This document shows, in pieces, positions 19,880-30,120 of a DNA stretch of 64,000 bases. The DNA comes from Heterostelium multicystogenum. Lineage: Eukaryota; Evosea; Eumycetozoa; Acytosteliales; Acytosteliaceae. The translations under genes and the position numbers were made by a program. The notes under the pieces are model-generated. The model did not search any database, was not told the origin of the DNA, and saw only the letters and a program-made list of their open reading frames with translations. Numbering within the stretch: the first letter of the stretch is position 1; every line of letters starts with the position of its first letter. The stretch is taken from the NCBI GenBank assembly GCA_003667245.1, contig RCNN01000084.1, forward strand, positions 1-64,000, given 5' to 3'.

Positions 19880-22800
19880 TAATAATAATCTCACAGGACA
19901 ACTCTACTTCAGCAATAATGGAAACTATTATTGGAGAGTTGGAGGTCAAACACCAACAACCTTAAAATAAAAGGGAGAGGTTTTAATAATGTTAGAAATA
20001 GATAAGTGATATATATGAATCAATATTTGTGGACCTGATTTCCAATTTTCATCCATCCCATAAGAACTAATGTAATTTTCTCTAGAACACCAACAAGTAT
20101 TCTCTGGTGATGGAAACACTAAGATAATATTTAAAGGAACAAAGTTATTACCAATGATGATAATATTTAATTAAACTCAGGTGGCCACTTTAATTAATTT
20201 CAAGGATGAATAGGGTTTTTTAAGTAGCAACTCAGTTTCAAATTAAGTCTAGTATGTTTATCTTTATTAAATCAACTCATAAAAATAAATAGGAGGAATG
20301 GTTTATCAATATCCAATTTTGTTTTTGATGATATCTATTCTTAAACCAATAATTAAAATAATGGTAATATGATACCTTCCGATCATTATTAGAATCCAAA
20401 TGTGGTTATTAGATTTGGTAATCAGTGGTAGGTCAGTGGATTTATCAATAACAACTATATAATAATGATAATAATGAAAATAGTAATAGTAATCGTATTT
20501 ATAAATTATGACTTCATCAAATATATATCAAAAAACAAATTAAAAAAAAAACATAAAATTGCATTTTTTCAATAAACCCTAATTCATGAATTCTAATGAT
20601 GAACTAAAAATAAAAAAATGAACTAGATGATTTTGATTGGGTGATGTAAATTTGATTGAATATCTAATGATAGCATTGGGTGGCTCACTGTATTTTAAGG
20701 TGATAATAATCTCGTGATACCTAACTTTATTTTTGATAGTGGGAATCAATCAATTATTGTAATGATTGTAGGTGATTGAAATGGCTTTATAAGATCAGGT
20801 TGTGTTGCTCGTGATGAAAGATTTCAAGTATTTTCATAATCAGATCAATAGTAAACACACTATTTTACTCAACTATGTTTTTAGGTACCTAAAAACAGTT
20901 GGTTTCTAGTTGTTGTGGAGTTGCTCGACGATCAATTTGATAACTGTAATACCAAAAGTTCATGGATTGATTTAAAATTGCAATGTGGCGCAGCATCAAT
21001 GAGGAGGGAGTGGTTGATTATTAATTAATTATCAAGTGAATGTGTCATTTTAATCAACTTATTAGTCTATTATTCAAACCAAGTAACATTTGATCATTAA
21101 AATCAATAATCTATCAATAAATTCTTCATGAAAAGTTGATTGGCAACCAAGTAAAAGGGTCTCCCAAGCCATCAAGTCTATATTATTCAACCGAAAGAAA
21201 GAAAAAACGAGTCTCGACAATATAATATCAGCAAGAGCAACAGCAGTATCATCATCAGTAAATCAATAGCAATAGAAAGAGCTTCATTCGATCAAAAAAA
21301 GCTGAAGTGTCAGTTAGTGCCTTAGACCGATCAGGCATTGTCTAAATTTATTTATTTTATAGATCATTTGACTTAAAAGGAATAGTGTATGGTGAACTCA
21401 AGAGTGGTTGCATAATTGTCATACAATACAATCGAAATCGAAAATCGTCGTTTGCAATCAAAATATAGGTCTAGATAATTATTTGTAGTTGTGGTTGTGG
21501 TTTGTTGTTGTTGCTTTGCTGCTTTGATTCGGTAGATTTGTACCAGTATCTACTGAGTAACTATTTAGAAAAAAAAACAAAACAAGTTAAAACCGTGTAA
21601 TCATTACATACATTACATATGCAGGCAGTTGGGAACTTAAAGTGAATTTATTTTACCTTCAATTGTCCATAGAAATAGCATCGATAAAAATATCAGAACC
21701 AGCCAAAGAAAACAACCATTGACATCAACTAACGACCACCACCTGACAAAATTGCAACTTCTTCACCATTAATACAACAAGACAACCATCATTCTCGTCC
21801 ACAAAGCAAATCTAAGCAAATCCAAATCCAAACCCAAAATCCTCAACTATAAATTAGCCCAGAAGAGCTCCCCACTTCTTTCACCAACTCACTAGTTCAC
21901 TTAAACATACATACAGATAATCCATATCTTTATACTTATAATAATTATTATAGTATATATATATATTTATTCTTAATAGAAGAGAGAATATAATAATTGT
22001 ATTTTTTAAAAAGTAAGAGACCTTTTCTTTGTTATTATAACTTCACTATTGTAGGGTAGGTGATATAATTACCTATCCTCAATCATGTATGGCAGGCGTT
22101 GCTGAAAAAGTTATAAATATACTTGTTTCATTTTTAAGAACCACTATTAGATTGGTGCCAATCTTATTCTGTTTCGCAATCTACTTTCACTGCCATATCC
22201 ACATCCACTGTGTCATTACTCATCCCTCATGACATCGATCAAAAAAAACAAAAGAAAAAACATTGTATTATTATAGCAATCTCACACTTATCTCCAATAT
22301 TAAATCATTAAACACACCCGATTTACTTCAAAATCATTAATGCTTGTAGTTTGTTCACACACTTGTAAAAATATTTTTTGATGAGTTTCACTGAAGAAAC
22401 TTTACACATGGCAAGCGCCAACACATCATCCAAGTTTTATTCCAGTTTTAGTTTTAGTTTTAGTATTATAAAATACACTCATCCTCACCTTTTTTTATCA
22501 TAATTAACGACATGTCAAAGAGCCATTTACAACAACTCCAGACACAAGGAGATTGCTGAAATACAAGATTAGATATCAATTTCCTGTATAGAATCATCTT
22601 TTTATTCTATTTAAATACAATTGTAAATATATCAAAAACGAGGATTCAAATCATAGAATTCAAGTGGACAAACTCAGTAGCAATCCCCATTAACTCCTCA
22701 TGCTATACACCCTAATTAATTAAAATCAATCGAATGATTGAATTGGATTCACCTACATTATTGGATTGGTTCTTCATTTTGTGTCTTTTTCTTCTGTTTG

Positions 22801-23086
22801 CGTTATGTTAAACTACCATTTTCCATAAACAGTCCTTTTCTTTCCTCACCCTTGCCTGCTTTCCAGTATGGTGATTATTATTATTATTATTTGCGTTTAT
22901 TCTGTGCTGTTCAATCCAACCATCATCCATCCATCAATCTAATGAACCACATTTAATTAATTTACTAAAACAGTTCACTAATTTTCATTTACAAACTCTG
23001 ATGAAATTAAATTCTTTATAAAGGTAGCTCCAGTTCCAGTTCCAACTTGTGTTTTGTAATAATTATCTAGTCGTACCAAAGTAACA
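19880..23086. other. Gene-poor region, 3.2 kb
   Basis: No convincing gene. At about 19894-20171 there are two short frames that look protein-like just after the FNIP stop (see findings), possibly a decayed paralogue. The rest is AT-rich with microsatellites. An imperfect palindrome (TAGGT..ACCTA) lies at about 22056-22076. Small frames such as 22738-22956 are low-complexity. Confidence 0.45.
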
Positions 23087-24333
23087 ATGACAATTAAATC
23101 ATTTAATACATTTGCCAAGTCCATCCATCTATTATCTTTAAAAAGTTTTAGAATTGGTATGGTAACTTCTAAAGATCATCCAATGTTGCCCCAGACGACC
23201 ACCCTATGATCCAATATCTTTCCAAGTTTTACGAATGTAAAAGCGCTATTTGGGACGACTCTTCCATCCAATGGGACCAATTTGATTTATTAATCATTAG
23301 ATCTGCCTGGGTAAGAGATCTCACCTGTTATATATTTTAATCCCACTATTAACATTTGCAACTGATCTTTATAAAGGATTATGTTGAAAAGATTGAGCAA
23401 TTTAGAGAATGGCTTCATAAAATAGACTCCATGAAAATTCCAATTCTAAATGATAGTAATGTCATCTATTGGAATTGGAATAAACTATATCTCTTGGAGC
23501 TGGAAAACCAAGGAATCAACATCGTACCAAGTATTTTTTGTCAGAAGTTCTGAAAATCCAAGATCTCTATCCGAGTACATCCAGCAAGGTATTGATAGTG
23601 GAAAGTTCGAATCTGGTCAAACCCAATTCGTTATGAAACCAACCATTGGCGCTGACAGCTACGGTACCCACAGATTCGATATCGACAGTTGCTCCCTCTT
23701 GGAATCTCAGTTCAAGAAGCTTCTCCAACACTCCGACATGATTATTCAGCCTTTCGTCGAGTCGATCCACTCAGAGGGCGAGGTTTCCTTTATTTTTTTC
23801 AACAAGAAATTCTCTCACTCCATTATCAAGCACCCTTCACCATCGGACTTCCGTGTCCAAGAACGTTTTGGTGGCAATGTTGAGCGCAACTTGTCTCCTT
23901 CTCCAGCCGATATAGAAGCAGCCACCAAAGTTATTAAATATATTTCTAGCAAGGGAAGAGTATTATATTCCAGAATAGATATGGTATGTATTGATAACTG
24001 TTCATTCTATCTATATCAATATAACATTAACATTATATTGCTTAAACTTGTAGTTAAGATATAAGGAAAATTGTGTCTAAGTGAATGCGAACTCTTTGAA
24101 CCAACCCTCTATTTTATGAACGACGATAAAGTAATAAAGAACTTCTGCCATGCGGTAGCAGAGCAAATGGGGGATTCACCAAGACTCAGAGGCATCGCTC
24201 CAGAATCACCACGACAAATACTTTCACAACCAGATTCGCCAAGACGTAGCAACAGCAGCGGGAGCGCACCAGAGTCCCAAGAAGAACCATTATTCAACCT
24301 GATTCACCCAGACACTTGCGTATTGTCCATTAA
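23087..24333 (+). CDS. Bacterial-type ATP-grasp enzyme
   Basis: Predicted ATP-dependent carboxylate-amine ligase of the ATP-grasp fold (RimK/glutathione-synthetase-like, as in DcsG-type enzymes), about 360 residues. After a basic N-terminal leader (possibly mitochondrial) come RIGMVTSKDHPML, FDLLIIRSAWDYVEK, the nucleotide-binding segments FVMKPTIGADSYGT and MIIQPFVESIHSEGEVSFIFF, FSHSIIKHPSPSDFRVQERFGG, then YSRIDM and the metal-binding LSECELFEPTLYF. Introns: 23311-23376 and 23984-24053. After the catalytic domain is a Ser/Pro/Arg tail with SPR repeats. Frame breaks near 23190 (C run), 23533 (T run, one extra), 24075 and 24297. The end at 24333 assumes the last break; without it the frame runs into AT-rich DNA to 24412. 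The closest relatives I know are bacterial, so horizontal origin is plausible. The substrate is unknown. Confidence 0.78.
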
Positions 24334-25973
24334 TTTCTTATTAATTAATATTAATATTTTTTTTAAACATAATAATCTTTGCATCATCATCATCATAATA
24401 ATAATAGTATAATAATAATAACATCATCCATCAACAATAATAACATAGCAAATCTAACCATCAATCCATCCCATTGTTTTTCTATAGATAACCAATCAAT
24501 CAAGCAAGAAACAATCTATTTCCAATTTTACTTTAATTTAAATTATTTTATTTAAATAAATCGATTCACAAACATTATATTTATTTTTCAACAACACAAA
24601 CATATCTTATGTTTGCACTGTCCCCTCACTGACTTCCTTTTGTTGAACTCAACAGTGATTGTCTGATGCACAAAGCATGATAATGATGATGTTGGTGTGA
24701 CTAATTAACGAGCAAATTATTGACCAATAAATAGGTTGTCCCAAAAACCTCACCACTTTCAAATAACAGACTCTTGGGTATGTTTGCTGTTTGATCACTT
24801 CACTTATTGGTACGACCTGGGTATGGGTGAGAGTGTTTTTTAAGATATCAAATCATCCATATCAGATTATTTTTGATTTGCATAAAAAACCGAGAACTTT
24901 TAAGATTTATCGATTCAGAGTACTCAATATGGTTGTACCCACTACAATTTCGAGGTGTTTCAACGAAACTCAGAGTAACTGCGATCTTGAGTTCTATTAT
25001 TGGTCAGAAATTCATCATGAATATTAGTTGTTTTAAAAAAACACCATTAAAATATTATAAATTTAATTATTATTTCTTTTTATCCTGAGTCTACTCGACT
25101 CGATTTATGAATCACTGAATGTATTCAATATGTTGTTTTAGGTCACCCAACTAACTTTAAAAAAAAATATACACTATTTATTAACCAATTATTATTAATA
25201 CGAAGTAGTTTTCATCCAAGTAATCTTCTTGGTCCAAGAAGCACTCACCAATCATCAACTAAACATATACATAACCTAACTAATCTTTTCATCACCTATT
25301 TATTTCTTTTCATTACTTTTAAATATATATACTATTTATACTTATCTTTTTGTTTGAATCTCGAGTTTTTTGTTGAATCCGAGGTTTTAAATCATTGTAG
25401 GGCTATCTACAATAATATCCATCTATTTTTCCCCAAAACAACAAAAATCCTTTTTTTTTCGTTTCAAATAAATACTATTGGGGAAGCACCAAACAACGAC
25501 AGTCTCCTTTCTGCAATTCAAAATAAAGAAAAAATTAATAATAATAATATCAATAAGAATTCTCACAACTCTCTGCATTGCATTGCATTCCACAAATATC
25601 AACCATCTTTAAGTATTATTAGATAGATAGATAACTATAGATATATCATTATCACTACACTATTATCACCATTCATCAAAAACTAGAGTGTCGGTTTAGC
25701 AAATAACAATAACAACACAACCATCAAAACACCAATTTCATTCATTCGTTTATTTTTGACACCAAATAAAACGAATAAATATTTTTAAGGTACTGGTGCT
25801 TGTTTGATTTTTTTTAGAAATTCGAATCGAGTCGATTTATGATCATACATATCTAGATTTATTTATACATATATATATATAGAGAGATAATTTAAACGAA
25901 TCAAAGAGAATTGGATCAAGTTTGATTAAATAGATATTGAAATTGATATAGATATAGATAGATTGATAGATAG
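24334..25973. other. Gene-poor region upstream of the STAT-like gene
   Basis: 1.6 kb of AT-rich DNA. One stretch (about 24800-25027) has an 80-codon frame with slightly higher GC but no ATG near its start and no recognisable domain. A GATA repeat near 25621-25634 and GATAGATA repeats at 25945-25973 lead directly into the start codon of the STAT-like gene. Confidence 0.45.
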
Positions 25974-27717
25974 ATGGCAGACCAATTGCAACAGTTACAA
26001 CCTTTGCTGCTGTTGGAACATTTGCGTCAGCACCAGCAGGCCAGTATCGAACATCAGAAATCATTGGTCAGTGGAACTGCCGAGTTTGACCAGTATCTCA
26101 GCGAGGAGGAGGAATACTATGTAAAGAAAGCAAAGGAGCTCAGAGCACTGTGCGCATCGATTGTCCACAATCAACGTACATTCGTCGGTGCTATTGACTT
26201 TAACCCAGAGTTTCGACTCCCAGCATGCTGTGATGCTATTGCAGGAGATCTCTCAGGGTATTGCCATCATTAAGACATTCGTGGAATGCGTCAAGCAGCT
26301 GGTGTACCACGCCGAGTTCGTCGTCTCGTACAACTTGCTGCACAAGTGCGTCGACCTCGAGAACCTCTCGCGTCATCTCGCCATCTTACTCAAGGAGATC
26401 GAATCCTTCCAAGAGAGCGGAGTTGGATGTCCGGCCAGCAGTTCTCGTATACTCACGGCAGCCATTCCCTGGCATTCTCAAGCGATACAAAACAGATACC
26501 CGCCGACGAGATGATCGTGGAGATGCTCACCACGTCACAGTTTCCCTACACCTACGGAAAAACTCAGAATACATCATATAACCAACCAATTTACACAGTA
26601 CCATCACAGTCACTCCCTGACAGTAACATCAAGCAACGAGAGCAGCAGCAGCAGTAGTAGTGGCGACAACAATGGTAGTAACAATAACAGTAACAAAACC
26701 AATATTTTAAAACAACAACAGCAACAAAATATTTGAACAACAGACATTCGATATCCAGTTGGAAGGTAGTCGTTATCTTGCAAAGGTACCAATCAAGTTG
26801 ATGCATGGAACTACACAGTTCAGTTCACTCGGATTCTCATTGAATCTCATACATAAATCAACGAAACATCAAGTGCTGATCGAGTCGAAGCCATCCGACA
26901 AATTCATTGCATTCGTCAACGATTCACAATGGGTACAATATTTTAGTTTGCTTTTAAAGGAAGAGATTTACTTGGTATGTCGAAGCGCAGCAGCAGTATA
27001 CAACGATGTCAACTTACTAACTTTCATAACTAGCTGGATGGAGAAAAATATGTTTATGAGACAGTTTCACATTCTAGAATTATAAATATCCTACAGAAAT
27101 ACTTCCACCTTTGTTTAAAGATCTACAAGAGAATGACATCACACCATCGTCCACTGCCTATTGAACCATTAAAAGCTATATTAAATAAGATATCAGGTTA
27201 GTACATGTGCTTAAATAATGATTCATATGGAGTTACTAATAATGTTTAATCTCAAATAAAGATAAATTAACAATTGAACAGTTTGATAAGTTTATGTCCA
27301 TATTATCACCATCATTAAAAGTGATTAAATACCAAAGACATGCTAAGGACCTGTGGAATCAAGGGTATGTTTATGCTTACCAAGTTGAGTTAGAGCATCA
27401 CGTCCACTAACATATGATGTTTGTCTAGGTTGATATTTTATTATATTGAAAAGGAGGAAGTCAGTCTTTTGTTGAATAAAGAGAAGAGATTTTTGTTGCA
27501 GTTCAGTCTGGATCATCCCTATTGCTGGATCATAAAATATTTCAGTGGCGGAGAAATCAAAGAGATCATTGTAGACATGAAGACAGATTTGGGTGGCGAT
27601 CGTCAAACTAAATCGATAATCAACTACATTGAGGTCAATCTCCAGGAGTACAGTGAGATATGCCAGTTTGACTATAGAAACAACACCATATCATTCGTAA
27701 ACAAGATGAAATATTAA
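25974..27717 (+). CDS. STAT-family transcription factor with atypical SH2
   Basis: Signal transducer of the dictyostelid STAT (Dst) family, about 530 residues. Residues about 1-165 are helical with a Leu/Gln-rich start, as in the STAT coiled-coil domain. A Gln/Asn/Ser tract follows, then a DNA-binding-like beta region (QTFDIQLEGSRYLAKVPIKL, HGTTQFSSLGFSLNL). The linker helix (TIEQFDKFMSILSPSLKVIKYQRHAKDLW) leads into the SH2: NQGLIFYYIEKEEVSLLL, KRFLLQFSLDH, CWIIKYFSGG. The phosphotyrosine-binding Arg of the FLLRFS motif is Gln here (27499-27501). D. discoideum STATb is described as also lacking this Arg, so an STATb-like protein is the best guess. Introns: 27197-27261 and 27365-27428. Breaks near 26209, 26422, 26655, 26732 and one or two at 27080-27160, where the reading frame is uncertain. 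Confidence 0.72.
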
Positions 27718-28206
27718 CTTTAGTCAAGAACACACAATCCTAGTCGTAGACCCTACAACTCAAATAGATTATCAATCATTTTTTAGCTTTTAATTATTAC
27801 CAAAGCAACCATATTTTAAATAATGAGAAGAAGAAAGAAACCATTTAACAACAAACTAACTACAACTAACATAGAATTATTATTGATATATATAATAAAA
27901 ATAATAAAATAAACAAACAACAAAGAAGATAACCCAAAACATGTTTTTATCTTCTATTTAAATACAATACAATATAAACCATATCTCAGTCAAGTTATGA
28001 CTATCATCTAATCATTATTCACAAACAATACAACTTGAATATTCATGGCAAGTATTTGGACATTATAACATGAATAACTAGTTAGTTCAAAGGAATTGGG
28101 TTGAGGTGTAAAAAATTGAAAATGTTATGGGAAGTTATCGACCCACTTGAATCATCTTCTTAAATATATATTATTACGAATTCGATACGAGTATATATAT
28201 CTTAAG
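27718..28206. other. Intergenic
   Basis: AT-rich spacer between the STAT-like gene and the methyltransferase gene, both on the plus strand. No gene or clear element. Confidence 0.5.
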
Positions 28207-28981
28207 ATGAGTCAAGTTGAAAGTGAACCTAATATGGAGCATCTTGGCTCAAAAGACTATCAGAATGTGTATGAGCCAGCACAGGATTCATTTTCTATTT
28301 ATAGATGCTCTTCGCAAGGACTTGGCTTACATTCGTGCACTGAAACCTGTGGTTGCTGTTGAAATCGGTTCGGGCAGTGGTTTTGTTATTACTTATCTTT
28401 CGATGCTGCTTGGCAACGATGGTTATTTCATGTCGACGGATATCAACCCGATAGCCGCAGAAGTAAGCACTCGTACTGCCAAGCAAAACAACGTTTACCT
28501 TGACGTAGTAAATACATCGTTTGTAGGTGGTCTCGACAGACTGCTCGCAATGTTGACATTCTGCTCTTCAATCCGCCATATGTACCAACTCCCTCGGAGG
28601 AGATCACCCAAGGTGGTATTGCCATCGTGGGCTGGTGGTGTAGATGGTCGTGAAGTAATCGATAAGCTGCTACCTCAAATCAGTGTAAATATAAATACAT
28701 TTGTATAGGCTTCTCCGCAATATTAATAACACGTGCTACTCAATGCAGAATATCTTATCGGCTAAAGGCTGTTTCTACATAGTTCTTGTGGAAGAGAACC
28801 ACCCAAATCAAGTAGTGGCAATCATGAAACAATATAACTTTAAGCATAAGGTATGCTATCGTATAGCTTATTTATACAATGATGGAAGTTGACTGAATAA
28901 CTTACTTTGTTTTCAATAGGTGGTTGGCTATAGACAGGCCTTAATGAAAAGTTGTATATTGTCAAGTTCTTCAGATGTTAA
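28207..28981 (+). CDS. n6amt1: N6AMT1/Mtq2 (HemK2) methyltransferase
   Basis: SAM-dependent class I methyltransferase that, with Trm112, methylates the GGQ glutamine of release factor eRF1. About 215 residues. Visible blocks: YQNVYEPAQDSFLFIDAL (the family's VYEPAEDTFLLLDAL), the SAM loop VVAVEIGSGSGFVITYLS, the acidic loop FMSTDINPIAAE, the catalytic VDILLFNPPYVPTPSEE (NPPY), WAGGVDGREVIDKLLPQI and KGCFYIVLVEENHPNQV. It ends QAL.EKLYIVKFFRC. Introns 28685-28748 and 28851-28919. Breaks near 28288, 28545, 28625 and 28945; the last moves the stop to 28981. If the last break were real biology, the protein would run on to about 29064 with an unrelated tail. Confidence 0.9.
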
Positions 28982-29215
28982 CATTCAACTTCATAGGTGC
29001 ATTTATGTACCCATATTATCAATAGACGATCAAAAAGATAGGATAGATATATACAGTTTGCAATAGTGATTTGATTATTAAGCAGCTTTACAAAATCAAC
29101 ACTTTATCTAGGATTGGTAGGAGGTCCTCCTTGAGTGTCACCTCAACTAATCGATCGAAGATCAACATCTATCTTTCCAAAAAAATACTTTTATTTAACT
29201 CGACTAAATACAAAT

Positions 29216-29710
29216 TTAAAGGACCAAAGCAATCCAACCGGCAACAAATGCTAGTCCTCCAATTGGTGTAATCATTCCCTATTTGAAACTACAATTAGTC
29301 TATGCTATTATATTATATACTTGTATATATGATCCTACCAATTTCTTATCACTGACAGTCATTGCGTATAATGATCCCGAGAACAATGCAATTCCAGATG
29401 TGAAAAGGACACCTGACATATTAGGGTTTTTAGACAATGGTGCCAACATAATTGCAACTTTAGCAGTAGTAGCAGAAGAAGTTAATTAATATTGCCAACA
29501 CAAGTAGATTACTATTCAAAAGAACTAATACTAACTTGAATGTAATAAATGGTAGTTTGCAGCAGTCTTCCAGTATTCCAACTTTGCAGGCTCACTGACT
29601 TTCTTCTTCAAACCATGGGCACCGAAGGCACCAGTCAGAACTGCAGCGGAAGCTGACAATCCACCTACTTTCCACCAAATTGACTGTGATACAGCTGAAA
29701 ACAAACTCAT
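29216..29710 (-). CDS. tmem256: TMEM256/DUF423 small membrane protein
   Basis: Intact 118-residue membrane protein in three exons (29710-29536, 29457-29339, 29278-29216). Start MSLFSAVSQSIWW. The family's signature LTGAFGAHGLKKK lies at the end of the first membrane segment (residues about 14-32). LEYWKTAANYHLLHS matches the conserved LexWkTAxxYqmxHa block. Then come two hydrophobic segments, the second FTSGIALFSGSLYAM. The last segment MITPIGGLAFVAGWIALVL is the family's C-terminal ITPIGGxxFlaGW block. Four predicted membrane segments. The biochemical role is unknown; homologues run from bacteria (YgdD) to animals. Its start faces that of the SETD3-like gene across 410 bases. Confidence 0.93.
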
Positions 29711-30120
29711 AGTTGTATATATATTATCTTTTAGTATAAGTTAAGATTTATCAAATAAATGAACAACACTGAATTCAAACCTGACCACCATGTCATGAAG
29801 ATGATGATGCATTTGTTTGTTGGAAGTGCACAACCACCCCACTCTGAGAGGGGATGAAACCAACCAACACAACCATCAAGAGCACACAATCAAATTTTCA
29901 TTGATTTTTTAAGTTTGGAATTTCACACACACTAAGCTTTGTTTGTTTTGAAAATGCTAGTATTGCAAGGCGACAATTAGAGTGTGTACATAAGAACTAA
30001 AAATAAAATCTAAAAGACACACAATCAATCAATCAATCACTTTAGTACCATACCATATATATATAATTAACATACTGCAAATTAGATTAGATCTTGGTTA
30101 TAAATATAAATTAATAAAAG
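29711..30120. promoter_or_regulatory. Divergent promoter region, tmem256 / setd3-like
   Basis: AT-rich interval between two divergent genes. It includes a C-rich box at about 29834-29850 (ACCACCCCACTCT) with a GAGAGGGG stretch next to it, about 130 bases upstream of the TMEM256-like start. Promoter role inferred from position. Confidence 0.4.

Noticed and set aside
20055..20160. TCCCATAA-like box checked as an upstream element of a small noncoding RNA
   Set aside because: The box matches the general dictyostelid element loosely, but no conserved RNA ends or stem were found at the expected distance.
22376..22420. Hammerhead-like core (TGATGAG..GAAAC)
   Set aside because: The stem between the core motifs is a simple hairpin; the other two helices and the cleavage triplet are not formed.
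24791..25088. 80-codon frames with mildly higher GC
   Set aside because: No ATG near the start, no domain, no splice pattern linking to neighbours.
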